Below, piece after piece: positions 17,241 through 27,070 of a stretch of 64,000 bases of DNA. The translations under genes were made by a program, and so were the position numbers. Under the pieces are notes generated by a model. The model was not told the DNA's origin, did not search any database, and worked only from the letters and a program-made list of their open reading frames with translations. Position 1 is the stretch's first letter. Every line of letters begins with the position of its first letter. The stretch comes from Streptomyces griseoflavus (lineage in GTDB: Bacteria; Actinomycetota; Actinomycetes; Streptomycetales; Streptomycetaceae), in assembly GCF_014649995.1 (NCBI RefSeq), contig NZ_BMUC01000004.1:314425-378424 (forward strand). The letters run 5' to 3'.

Positions 17241-18485
17241 TCACCCCGCCCCGGGCCCGTCCGTCGCCCCGGGCCCGTCCGCCGCCCCGGGCCCGTCCGC
17301 CGCCCCGGTGCCGGGCCTGCCGGCCCAGTCGAGGCACAGGACGGCGGCGTCCATGGACAGGCTCTCGCCGCCCGTGTGCTCCAGCAGACCGGCGACGACC
17401 GCGCGAGCCGTCTCGTGCGGCGGCGTCAGCCGTGCCGCGCTCAGGACCTGGCGCAGGCCGCGTTCCCCGAAGAGGTCGCCGGTGGCCGAGCTGGTGCCGT
17501 GCACACCGGAGCTGATGGCGACCAGCCGGTCCCCCGGCTCCACCCGGAAGGTCTGCTCCTCGTACGGCGTCTCCTCGAACATCCCCAGAGGGAACTGCGC
17601 GGTCAGCTCGATCCGCTCGATCCCGGAGCCGCGCAGCCGGTAGATCTGCGGTGAACCGGCGTCGACGGCCAGCACCGTTCCCGTGTCCAGGTCGAAGCGC
17701 AGCAGCAGCGTCGAGGCGTACACCTTGCCGCCGTACTGGGCGTAGACGGCCTGGTCCGCGAGCGCGGCCTGGTCGGCCAGGCCGATGCCGGCGCGGCGGG
17801 CGTTGCGCAGGGCGCCGACGGTGAGACCGGTGAGCAGGGCGGCGTCGATGCCCTGGCCCATGCCGTCGGTGAGGGTGACGGTGAGGTCGTCCGCGCCGGT
17901 GGACCAGTCGAAGTTGTCACCGCCGATCGCGTACGCGGGCTCCAGGTGGGCTCCGATGGTGTACTCGGGGCGGGCGCAGCCGCGCCCCGGCAGGAGCTGC
18001 CACTGCATCTCGGCCGCGAGGGTGAGGCGACGGGTGCGGCGCGCCCGCAGGTAGAGGTCGGTGTCCCGGCCGGCCGTGGTGACCTCGTGCCCGAGCGCCG
18101 TGGCGAACTCACCGAGCCTGAGCACGGTGGCCGGCTCCGCGGAGCCCGCGGGGACGCGGACGGTCAGGACGCCGAGCCGGTCGCCGCGGACCGTGATGGG
18201 GAGGTGGACCGCCTCGGTGCCCGGGTCGGCGGTGATCTCGACCACCGGCCGCTGGGAGGTGAACGCCGTGCCGGCCGGACCGTCGTACGCGGAGACCGGC
18301 TCGCCCGTGTGCGGCAGGTGGGTGACCGGCTGGAGGACGGTGAGGCCGTAGTCGGCCAGCAGGAGGGTGACCTCCCGGGCGCCGAACCCCTCCGCCAGCA
18401 GTGCCTCGGCGGTGGCGGGCAGGGCGTGGGGCGCGGCCGCGCGCAGGCGGCTCTCCACGGACGGCTGCTGTCCGGACACGTTCAC
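17241..18485 (-). CDS. GAF-like/PP2C (SpoIIE) protein 1, possibly catalytically altered
   Basis: 414 residues. N-terminal ~150 residues are a GAF-like sensor (LLLADYGLTVLQPV, VRGDRLGVLTV), followed by a SpoIIE-type PP2C fold (about 165-385) with QWQLLPGRG, GGDNFDWS, LTDGMGQGID and VDAGSPQ. The motif that should read SDGV is ISSGVHG, so one metal-binding Asp is replaced by Ser; the final DD pair is also MDAA. The paralogue at 22096 keeps SDGV and DDDA. This copy may be a regulatory pseudophosphatase or have reduced activity. The C-terminus has a low-complexity DGPGA repeat. Start GTG 18485 with GGGGAGAGG upstream. Confidence 0.85.
   Translation of the reverse strand: MNVSGQQPSVESRLRAAAPHALPATAEALLAEGFGAREVTLLLADYGLTVLQPVTHLPHTGEPVSAYDGPAGTAFTSQRPVVEITADPGTEAVHLPITVRGDRLGVLTVRVPAGSAEPATVLRLGEFATALGHEVTTAGRDTDLYLRARRTRRLTLAAEMQWQLLPGRGCARPEYTIGAHLEPAYAIGGDNFDWSTGADDLTVTLTDGMGQGIDAALLTGLTVGALRNARRAGIGLADQAALADQAVYAQYGGKVYASTLLLRFDLDTGTVLAVDAGSPQIYRLRGSGIERIELTAQFPLGMFEETPYEEQTFRVEPGDRLVAISSGVHGTSSATGDLFGERGLRQVLSAARLTPPHETARAVVAGLLEHTGGESLSMDAAVLCLDWAGRPGTGAADGPGAADGPGATDGPGAG
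17250..17312 (-). repeat. 18-bp tandem repeat in 3' end of PP2C gene 1
   Basis: The unit CCCCGGGCCCGTCCGCCG is repeated about three times with small changes and encodes the DGPGAA tail of the protein. It is likely slippage-prone. Confidence 0.75.
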
Positions 18486-18515
18486 GGCATCCGCCTCTCC
18501 CCTTGGACCTCCACG

Positions 18516-20321
18516 CTATCGCGGTGCCGGCCGTTCGCCGGGGCCGAGCGCGGGATCCGCTGCTCCGGCGGTCCGGGCTCCGCCCCGCCCGTGCACCGGC
18601 GGGGGCACCGCCTCAGGCGCGGTGCTGTGGCAGAGCAGGAGACAGACGTCGTCGTCCCGCTCGGACACGTGGACGAGCGGTTCGACCAGTGACCCGGCAC
18701 ACCGGTCCAGGTCCCCGAGGGCGGACTCGTCCAGCGCGGCCAGCGTCCGGCCGAGCAGTTCGATGCCGGCGTCGATTCCCTGGGAGCGCCGCTCCACCAG
18801 GCCGTCGGTGTAGAGCACGAGGGTGGAGCCCGGCTCGAGACCGGCCGTGTTGTCCCGGTGCGTGAAGCGGATCGGGACGCCCAGCATGACGCCGGGTTTG
18901 CTGTCCAGGACCCGCACGGCTCCCCCGGCGGCCCGGACGACCGCCGGCGGGTGACCGGCGGAGGCCCAGGCGACCCGCGGGTCTCCCGGTCTGAACCGCG
19001 CGATCAACGCGGTGGCGTACAGGTCGGGCTGCTGATGGCGCAGCATGCGGTGCAGACGGGTCAGTATCTCGGCGGGGCCGGCCCCGTCGACGGCGTACGC
19101 GCGCAGCGCGGTGCGCAACTGGCCCATGACCACGGCGGCGTGCAGTCCGTGCCCGGTGACGTCGCCGATGACCGTCAGCAGACTGCCGTCGGGCTGGAAG
19201 AAGGCGTCGTACCAGTCGCCGCCGATGTTGAGTCCCCGGGTGGCGGGCAGGTAGCGGGCGGCCAGGCGCAGGCCGTCGGCGGTGGGCAGGTCGGTGAGCT
19301 GCGCACGCTGGAGTGTCTCGGCGGTGTCCCGGTGCTGTTCGTAGCGGAGGGCGTTCTCCAGGGCGACGGCGATCCGGCGGGCCAGTTCGACCAGCATCAC
19401 GCCGGTGTCCGCGTCGAAGCGGTCGCCGGGTGCCGTGAGGGTCAGCACGCCCAGGGTCCGGCGCACGGCGAGGGGGACGCACAGCACGGGCCGGTCGGGG
19501 GAGAGCGCGGACGGCGGGAGGTCGTCGGTGCCGGGCAGCCCGCCGGGGTGGCGTCCGGCGTGCTGGGGGCGGCCGGTGCGGGCGGCCGTGACCGCGGCGG
19601 CGGAGCGGGTGCCGCCGCGGACCGCCTGGTTCTCGCCGAAGAGCCACACGTCGACCTGGCTCGCGTAGTGCGGGACGAGCTGGCCGGCCAGGCAGCGCAG
19701 GATGTCCTCGTGGTCGAGGGACGCGGTCACGGCCGCGCTGGCGTCGGTGAGGAAGGTCAGCAGACGCCGGGCCTTCTCGGCCTCACCGCGCGTGGCCCGT
19801 TCGGCGTCGAGCAGATCGCGCCGGCGGAGGGCGGCGGCGTCCAGTTCGGCGTGCAGGGCCACGACGCCCCGGTTGGTCCGGCGCAGTTCCTCCCGGTGGA
19901 GGCGGAGGAGTTCCTCCACCTCGTCGAGCCGCCGCAGGACGGCCGCCGTCTCCTCGTCGGCGTCCAGGACGGCGGCGGTCGGCGCGGGGTCGTCCGGTTC
20001 CGCCGGGTCGGCGAGGCTTCGGGGCACGGGGCCGGGGCAGGATACGGCGAGCCGCCACAGGGGGGACCGTCCGCCGGGCGGGAGGGGCCGCACGGTCGCC
20101 CGCACCCGCGCGGTTCCGTCCGGGCCGGGCGCTTCGACGGTGAGCGTCAGTTCCGCGTCGTCACCGTCGAGGCACCGGCGCAGCCGCTCGGTGAGCGCCG
20201 TGAGGAAACGTGCCCGTTCGACTCCGGGGGCGTCCAGGGCGGCCGTGAGGCGCGCCGCGGCCCTCCGGGCGCGGGCGACGTCGGGCGCCGTGGCGATCTT
20301 GCGGACATCGGGCGGGATCAT
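18516..20321 (-). CDS. GAF-PP2C (SpoIIE) phosphatase downstream of RsbT-like kinase
   Basis: 601 residues. An N-terminal region of about 130 residues, a predicted coiled coil (130-190, rich in Glu/Arg/Leu), a GAF domain (185-330) and a SpoIIE-type phosphatase (355-560) with GGDWYDAFF, IGDVTGHG, WASAGHPP, LYTDGLVERR and RDDDVCLLL, so all metal ligands look intact. It overlaps the RsbT-like gene by ATGA, so both are made from one transcript. In Bacillus-type cascades released RsbT activates a PP2C phosphatase (RsbU); this protein is the natural candidate for that role here, by position. That is inference. Confidence 0.88.
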   Translation of the reverse strand: MIPPDVRKIATAPDVARARRAAARLTAALDAPGVERARFLTALTERLRRCLDGDDAELTLTVEAPGPDGTARVRATVRPLPPGGRSPLWRLAVSCPGPVPRSLADPAEPDDPAPTAAVLDADEETAAVLRRLDEVEELLRLHREELRRTNRGVVALHAELDAAALRRRDLLDAERATRGEAEKARRLLTFLTDASAAVTASLDHEDILRCLAGQLVPHYASQVDVWLFGENQAVRGGTRSAAAVTAARTGRPQHAGRHPGGLPGTDDLPPSALSPDRPVLCVPLAVRRTLGVLTLTAPGDRFDADTGVMLVELARRIAVALENALRYEQHRDTAETLQRAQLTDLPTADGLRLAARYLPATRGLNIGGDWYDAFFQPDGSLLTVIGDVTGHGLHAAVVMGQLRTALRAYAVDGAGPAEILTRLHRMLRHQQPDLYATALIARFRPGDPRVAWASAGHPPAVVRAAGGAVRVLDSKPGVMLGVPIRFTHRDNTAGLEPGSTLVLYTDGLVERRSQGIDAGIELLGRTLAALDESALGDLDRCAGSLVEPLVHVSERDDDVCLLLCHSTAPEAVPPPVHGRGGARTAGAADPALGPGERPAPR

Positions 20322-20929
20322 GACGCCGGTCCGGCGGGCGGGTGGGCGGGGACGGCCGCCGGGGCGGCGACCGCCGTGCGGTGCGCATCGAGGCGGGCCG
20401 GGGTGCCGGCCCCACCGGTCGCCGGGCGGACGTCCCGTACAAGGACGGGGTCGTGCACCGGGATGTCACGGGCGCCTGTCATCGCTCCCCCGGAACGGGC
20501 CGCGGGGACGTCGGCGGTCCAGGCGACGACGGTGACGGTGGTGCCGCGGCCGGGTTCGGTGTCGAGCTCGAACTCGTGCACGAGGCGCCGGGCTCCGCTG
20601 AGGCCGAGCCCCAGGCCGTCGCCGCTGGTGTATCCGTCGGTCATGGCCAGCTCGACGTCACGGATCCCCGGACCGCCGTCGACGAAGGACAGCCGCAGCC
20701 CCCGGGCCCCGCCCCGCTCCACCGGAGTGATCTCCACGTGGCCGCCACCGCCGTGCACCAGCGTGTTGCGGGCCAGTTCGCTGGCCGCGGTGACCAGCTT
20801 CGTCAGCTGCACCAGGCCGAAGCCGAGCCGGGCCGCGGTCTGGCGGATCCGCTTGCGCACCCAGGTCAGGTCCGCGTCCGAGCCGACCGGCAGGCACGTC
20901 GCGACGGAGGGACCGGCGCCCGCCGTCAC
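20318..20929 (-). CDS. RsbT-like serine kinase / switch protein
   Basis: 203 residues. Residues 10-135 match RsbT: RIRQTAARLGFGLVQLTKLV, the N box ELARNTLVHGGGG, FVDGGPGI and the G box GLGLGLSGARRL. RsbT phosphorylates STAS proteins of the stressosome and, once released, switches on a PP2C phosphatase. A C-terminal extension of about 65 residues, Pro/Ala-rich, is not part of the family core. GTG start overlaps the stop of a 48-codon frame (GTGA) and has GGAGGGGG upstream; the end overlaps the PP2C gene (ATGA). Confidence 0.88.
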   Translation of the reverse strand: MTAGAGPSVATCLPVGSDADLTWVRKRIRQTAARLGFGLVQLTKLVTAASELARNTLVHGGGGHVEITPVERGGARGLRLSFVDGGPGIRDVELAMTDGYTSGDGLGLGLSGARRLVHEFELDTEPGRGTTVTVVAWTADVPAARSGGAMTGARDIPVHDPVLVRDVRPATGGAGTPARLDAHRTAVAAPAAVPAHPPAGPAS

Positions 20930-21072
20930 GTCCCCCTCCCCCGTCCGTCCGCGGCGGCCGGCAGGTTCCGCGTCGACCGTTGCCCGCCCTGCGCGACGTC
21001 GGGTGCGGTGACCGGCCCGGGCCCCGGCGCCGGGACCGGCACCGCGACGCCGCGGCTCGGGCAGGAGGTCAC
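20926..21072 (-). CDS. 48-residue frame in the rsbS position
   Basis: This short frame starts GTG in the overlap GTGA with the stop of the RsbR-like gene and stops TGA in the overlap GTGA with the start of the RsbT-like gene. It encodes a Pro/Gly/Val-rich peptide that has no STAS features. In RsbR-RsbS-RsbT operons, RsbS (about 120 residues) occupies this place. It may be a remnant left after loss of rsbS, a small coupling peptide, or a chance frame; no ribosome binding site is visible. I include it because both junctions are exactly coupled. Confidence 0.4.
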   Translation of the reverse strand: MTSCPSRGVAVPVPAPGPGPVTAPDVAQGGQRSTRNLPAAADGRGRGT

Positions 21073-21953
21073 CGGGTGTCCGCGCGGGGGGCGGCTTCGA
21101 CGCCCTGTCGGGAGAGGGCGTGGGCCAGGGCGTCCGCCAGTGAGGCGCGGGTGAGGACGGAGCCGAGGTCGATACCGAGGTGCACGATGGTCTGGGCGAT
21201 GGCCGGACGGATGCCGGAGACGATGCACTCGGCCCCCATCAGCCGCGCGGCGTCGACCGTCTTCAGCAGGTGCTGCGCGACGAGGGAGTCGACCGTGGGC
21301 ACACCGGTGATGTCCAGGATGACGTAGCGGGCGCCCCGGTCGACGATGCTCTCCAGCAGGGACTCCATGACGACCTGGCTGCGGGCGCTGTCCAGCGTGC
21401 CGATCAGCGGCACCGCGACGACGCCCTCCCACAGACTGATGACCGGCGTGGCCACCTCAAGGAGTTGCTGCCGCTGCCGCGCGATGAGCTCCTGGCCCGA
21501 GCTGAGCGCCGTCTGCATCACCACCAGGCGCAGCGTGCCCATCAGGAGGGTCAGCGCCAGCATCCTCTCGGCCGCCTCCGGGGCGGACGCGTCGGCGGAC
21601 TCGGCCCGCAGCAGTTCGGCGACCGGCCCTCGCAGGGCGGCCACCTCGTCCGCTATCTGCGCGGGGCCGGCGCCGGTGCGCGTCCGGGACCCGGACATGC
21701 GCCCGAGCTGGTCGCGCACCCGGTCGAAACCGGGGGCCACGATGTCCTCCAGCCTCCCGGTCGCCGCCACCTCGGACAAGGCGTCCACGACGGCCCTGCA
21801 GGCCTCCTCGGCCTCGTCGCGGGACATGGTGAACACGGCGCGGAAGAGCGGGGCGTCGGCCCAGCGCTGAGCGATCTGCTCCCTGCGGCGCTCCAGGAAG
21901 GCTCCCAGATCACGCGCGGCCGACTCGACCGCCTCTTGCTCCGACACCTTCAC
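21069..21953 (-). CDS. RsbR-like STAS protein
   Basis: 294 residues. The N-terminal part (about 1-160, all-helical, FLERRREQIAQRWADAPLF) is of the RsbRD sensor type; the C-terminal part (about 175-285) is a STAS domain: PVISLWEGVVAVPLIGTLDS, then VILDITGVPTVDSLVAQHLL, the loop that carries the phosphorylated Thr/Ser in stressosome proteins. RsbR proteins build the stressosome with RsbS and receive stress signals. Start GTG 21953 with GGAGG five bases upstream; GTGs at 21947 and 21959 are possible. First gene of the cascade, behind a 25-bp palindrome. Confidence 0.87.
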   Translation of the reverse strand: MKVSEQEAVESAARDLGAFLERRREQIAQRWADAPLFRAVFTMSRDEAEEACRAVVDALSEVAATGRLEDIVAPGFDRVRDQLGRMSGSRTRTGAGPAQIADEVAALRGPVAELLRAESADASAPEAAERMLALTLLMGTLRLVVMQTALSSGQELIARQRQQLLEVATPVISLWEGVVAVPLIGTLDSARSQVVMESLLESIVDRGARYVILDITGVPTVDSLVAQHLLKTVDAARLMGAECIVSGIRPAIAQTIVHLGIDLGSVLTRASLADALAHALSRQGVEAAPRADTR

Positions 21954-21989
21954 CGTCACCTCCGTACGGGGCCGCGGCCGCGGCCCCAC

Positions 21990-22017
21990 CCATGAGGCAA
22001 TTATTGCCTCATGGCAA
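21990..22017. promoter_or_regulatory. 25-bp palindrome ahead of the RsbR-like gene
   Basis: CCATGAGGCAAT (21990-22001), one base, ATTGCCTCATGG (22003-22014): a perfect dyad with 12-bp arms. It overlaps a second dyad TTGCC-TCAT-GGCAA (22004-22017), which gives three related half-sites in 28 bases. It is about 37 bases upstream of the RsbR-like start, in promoter position. Size and symmetry fit a MarR operator, and two MarR genes bound this island. A similar half-site (TTATTGCCAT on the minus strand) is found at 23254-23263, just ahead of PP2C gene 3. Confidence 0.75.
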
Positions 22018-22095
22018 ACGTTAGCGCCGACGACGCACGGCGGACAACACGGGACCGGCACCCGTGACGGAGGGAGCCGGCGACCACCGTCCGGG

Positions 22096-23253
22096 TCAGC
22101 GGCCGTGCCAGTCGAGACAGACCACGAGGGCGTCGTCGTCGGGGAGGGACCGGCCGCGGTAGCCGGTCAGCTCACGGAGGATGGCACGCGGCACCTCGGC
22201 GGCCGGCAGCAGCCGGGTGGCCTGGATCGCCCGGGCGAGCGCGGCGTCCCCGTACGCCGTCCCCTGCGGATCGGCGACCGCGTGCACCCCGTCGCTGACG
22301 AAGACGAGCCGGTCGCCGGGCTCGACCTGGAACTCCTGGGTGACGTAGTCGGTCTCCTCGAACATGCCCAGCGGGAGCTGCGCCTCGAAGGCGACCGGCT
22401 CGACCGATCCGTCCCGCAGCCGGAGCATCCGCGGGGACCCCGCGTCCACGACCGCGACGCGTCCGGTCGTCAGGTCGAAGTCGAACATCAGCACCGACAG
22501 GTAGCAGCGGCCCTGGTAGTGGGCGTAGACCGCCTGATCGGCGAGGGCGGCCTGGTCGGCGAGGGCGATACCGGCACGCCGCGCGTTGCGCAGGGCGTTG
22601 ATGGCCAGGTTCGTCAGCAGGGAGGCTTCTATGCCCTCGCCCATGCCGTTGGTGACGTACAGCATCAGATGGTCGGCCGTGACGGACCAGTCGAAGTTGT
22701 CGCCGTAGATCGCGTACGCGGGCTCCAGCTGGGCGCCGAGTTCGTACTCCGGGCGGGAGCACGCACGTCCGGGCAGCAGCTGCCACTGCATCTCGGCGGC
22801 CAGGGTGAGCCGGTCCTTGCGGCGCGCCTGGAGGTAGACGTCGGTGTCACGCTCGGCGACGACCACCTCGTGGCCCAGCACCTGCGCGATCTCCGCGAGC
22901 TCCTCCAGGACGCCCTCGGCGCCGTCCTCGTCCGGCAGGGTCACCGACAGCACGCCCAGCCGGTCGCCGCGCACACTGACCGGCAGGTGCACGCGCACCC
23001 GGCCGTCGGCGGTCTCGACCACCGGTTCCTGGGCACCGAAGGCCCGGCCCACCACACTGTTGTGCACGGACACCGGCTCCGCGGTGTACGGCAGCTCCGA
23101 CACGGGCTGGAGCACGGTCAGGCCGTAGTCGGCCATGAACAATTCGGCGGATTCAGCCCCGTACACCTCGGCCAGCACACGACGGGTGGCGTCGAGCAGC
23201 TCATGCGGTGCCGCTGTACGCAGAGCCCGCTCGGCGGTCACGAATCTGTTCAC
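22096..23253 (-). CDS. GAF-like/PP2C (SpoIIE) protein 3
   Basis: 385 residues, paralogous over its full length to the protein encoded at 17241 (shared blocks MADYGLTVLQPV, VRGDRLGVLSV, LTLAAEMQWQLLPGR, NARRAGIALADQAALADQAV). The sensor domain is about 20-150 and the phosphatase about 160-380. Metal motifs are present: GDNFDW, NGMGEGIEAS, VSDGVHAV and DDDALVVCLDW; GMGEG replaces DGxGxG at one position (Asn for Asp). GTG start at 23253; ribosome binding site is weak. It is divergent from MarR gene 2 with 146 bases between. Confidence 0.85.
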   Translation of the reverse strand: MNRFVTAERALRTAAPHELLDATRRVLAEVYGAESAELFMADYGLTVLQPVSELPYTAEPVSVHNSVVGRAFGAQEPVVETADGRVRVHLPVSVRGDRLGVLSVTLPDEDGAEGVLEELAEIAQVLGHEVVVAERDTDVYLQARRKDRLTLAAEMQWQLLPGRACSRPEYELGAQLEPAYAIYGDNFDWSVTADHLMLYVTNGMGEGIEASLLTNLAINALRNARRAGIALADQAALADQAVYAHYQGRCYLSVLMFDFDLTTGRVAVVDAGSPRMLRLRDGSVEPVAFEAQLPLGMFEETDYVTQEFQVEPGDRLVFVSDGVHAVADPQGTAYGDAALARAIQATRLLPAAEVPRAILRELTGYRGRSLPDDDALVVCLDWHGR

Positions 23254-23399
23254 GATGGCAATAACACCGATCCTTCGGAGAATGTGAGCGGCTCCGCCGG
23301 GCGGTGACGCCGCCCACGGGCCGCACCGGGGCGTCCAGCCCATGTGTAACCGCAGCGCACGGCTAGTACGCTGGCGGCTGTCCCAGTGCCTGCGAGAGT

Positions 23400-23885
23400 G
23401 TGACAGTGGCTGCTTTCCGCCCCCGCCCGGAGCCCGTCGAGGTCGCCCGCGTGACCGCGACGGCGGGAGAGTTGCTGGAAGTCCTGTGGGGCCGCGCCTC
23501 GACCGCCCCGGCATCCGCGTCCCAGATGCGCGTGCTGCTCACCCTGGAGCACCAGGACGGAATCAATCTGCGGACGCTCAGCGCCGCCCTCGCCTCAACC
23601 CCCCCGTCCACCAGCCGGCTCTGCGACCGCCTCGTCGCCGTCGGCCTGGTCGAGCGGGTGGTCGGCCGGGCCGACCGCCGGGAGGTCCGGCTGCACCTCA
23701 GCAAGCGGGGCCACGCCTTCCTCGACGACCTGCGCGCACGCCGGGAGCAGGAGCTGCAGGCGGTGCTCACCCTGATGCCGGCGGACAAGCGCGCGGCGCT
23801 GCGCGAAGGGCTCGAGGCGTTCTGCGACGCGGCGGCGCTGCAGATGCACGACAGCGCCGCCCGGCCCGACGACCGGACCGCCTGA
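23400..23885 (+). CDS. MarR family regulator 2
   Basis: 161 residues with a winged helix at about 40-130: SASQMRVLLTLEHQDGINL, LSAALASTPPSTSRLCDRL (HTH), VGLVERVVGRADRREVRLHL (wing). Paralogue of MarR gene 1 at 16733. Divergent from PP2C gene 3, and therefore placed to control it and perhaps the palindrome ahead of the RsbR-like gene. GTG start; the -10 region may be CTAGTAC at 23363-23369. Confidence 0.87.
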   Translation: MTVAAFRPRPEPVEVARVTATAGELLEVLWGRASTAPASASQMRVLLTLEHQDGINLRTLSAALASTPPSTSRLCDRLVAVGLVERVVGRADRREVRLHLSKRGHAFLDDLRARREQELQAVLTLMPADKRAALREGLEAFCDAAALQMHDSAARPDDRTA

Positions 23886-24347
23886 CCGCGAGACCGCGCC
23901 ACCGGGCTCCGCGATGCGACGGGGCATCCATGGCCAGTGCGCGGAGGGACCCCCTGCGCCCCACCGGGACATCTCCACCCACTTCCCCGTCCGCCACGGC
24001 CACCAGTTCGTTGCCCCAGGGCCATTGTTGTCCATCGACAAGCAATGGTCACCCCGGAGCCTACCTGCTCCCCGGATACCCCTGTTTCCCGGGGACGATC
24101 CCGACCTGGCCCGGCCGGGGCCCCGGTCGGGCTCGGTGACGACGACCGGGAGTCCGGTAGCGGTACGGGCTTGCCGATTCCGGTGAAGGGGCCCCGCCTG
24201 ACGTCCTCGAGGACATCCGAGCGAGCAACCTGCGGTCGTTCCCGGGCCAGGATGCGGAGGAGCCGGACGCCCCGGCAGCACTCCGGCACGGGCGACGACA
24301 AGGGGCCGGTCCCCCGGAGGGACCGGCCCCTTACTGTGGTGCGGTGA
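23886..24347. other. 462-bp intergenic stretch with inverted repeat
   Basis: No gene is supported. An imperfect inverted repeat CCATTGTTGTC-CATC-GACAAGCAATGG (24022-24048) stands out and looks like an operator or the foot of a small RNA. The end of the stretch holds the ychF terminator. Confidence 0.5.
24302..24330 (-). terminator. ychF terminator
   Basis: GGGGCCGGTCCC (24302-24313) pairs perfectly with GGGACCGGCCCC (24319-24330) around a five-base loop, 17 bases beyond the ychF stop; on the minus strand it is followed by TTGTCGTC. Confidence 0.85.
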
Positions 24348-25436
<1,089 letters not shown>

Positions 25437-25619
25437 GTTGCGACTTCCCGTACGTGAGGATGAGGGGCGAGGACCGGCCCCACGGGGCTGAGTGGGCCGA
25501 TCCACCAGTCTACGGCGTGCCCGCGCCCGCCCGGCCGGTGCACCGGACGCCCGGGCGGGCTCCGGATCCCGGCGTGTCTGACGGACCGTTCGGCACATAA
25601 AACGACCTAAGTTGGTCCG

Positions 25620-26246
25620 GTGGAGCAACACAGGACGCGACCCACGCAGCACGGACCACGACGTGAGACGGCGCCGGGGCCGCCCCGGCAGCCCCGGCCG
25701 GGGAAGTCACCGCTGCCTCCGCAGGCGGGGCGGGCGGCGGGGGGCGGAGTCGTCCGGTCCTCCCGGGCGGACCGGACCGGGCGGGTGCCGCAGCGGCGGC
25801 CCGCTCCCCCGGCCGCGGTCCGGCGGCCACCGGCCCGGCCCCGGCTGACCGGACTGGGCGGGGGCCTGTTCTGCGCGGCGGTGATGCTGGCGCTGGGACT
25901 GCTGACCGGGGCACTGTTCGGGGCGTCCCCGACGGTGTACGGCGTGCTGTTCCTGCCCGTGTGCGTGCTGACCGCGCTGTGGGTGCGGGAGGGGGACGTG
26001 CTCATCGCGCCGGTGGTCGTGCCGATCGCCTTCGCCGTGGGGCTGGTGCCGGTCGCCGACACCGGCGGCGGGGGCACCGGTGACCGGCTGATGGGCATGG
26101 TGACGGGCCTCGCCACCCAGGCCGGGTGGCTCTACGGCGGGACGCTCGTCGCGGGGGTGATCGTGCTCGTGCGCAGGGTGCGGTGGGTCCGGCGGACCCG
26201 GGAGGCCAAGGGCCGCCCGGCGGCCCGGCGCCCGGCCCGCCCGTAG
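25620..26246 (+). CDS. DUF6542-like small membrane protein
   Basis: 208 residues. The first 75 are Pro/Arg/Gly-rich and cytoplasmic; about 78-185 hold three or four transmembrane helices (GLFCAAVMLALGLLTGALFG, VLFLPVCVLTALWV, IAPVVVPIAFAVGLVPV, AGWLYGGTLVAGVIVLV); the tail is Arg/Lys-rich. The layout is typical of the DUF6542 proteins found next to ychF in Streptomyces. No function known. It is convergent with ppgK with only seven bases between. Confidence 0.75.
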   Translation: MEQHRTRPTQHGPRRETAPGPPRQPRPGKSPLPPQAGRAAGGGVVRSSRADRTGRVPQRRPAPPAAVRRPPARPRLTGLGGGLFCAAVMLALGLLTGALFGASPTVYGVLFLPVCVLTALWVREGDVLIAPVVVPIAFAVGLVPVADTGGGGTGDRLMGMVTGLATQAGWLYGGTLVAGVIVLVRRVRWVRRTREAKGRPAARRPARP

Positions 26247-26253
26247 GGGGCCG

Positions 26254-27000
<747 letters not shown>

Positions 27001-27070
27001 GTCTCCACGTTACGACGTACGACGGACGGTCACGGGGCCGACCTCCGTGACCGCCACCGCCGCACCACGG

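Noticed and set aside
21073-21432. Upstream part of the frame that includes the 48-codon ORF, as a possible rsbS
   Set aside because: It lies wholly inside the RsbR-like gene in another frame and has no STAS motif.
23937-24347. Open frame between MarR2 and ychF
   Set aside because: Pro/Arg/His-rich translation with no domain and no ribosome binding site.
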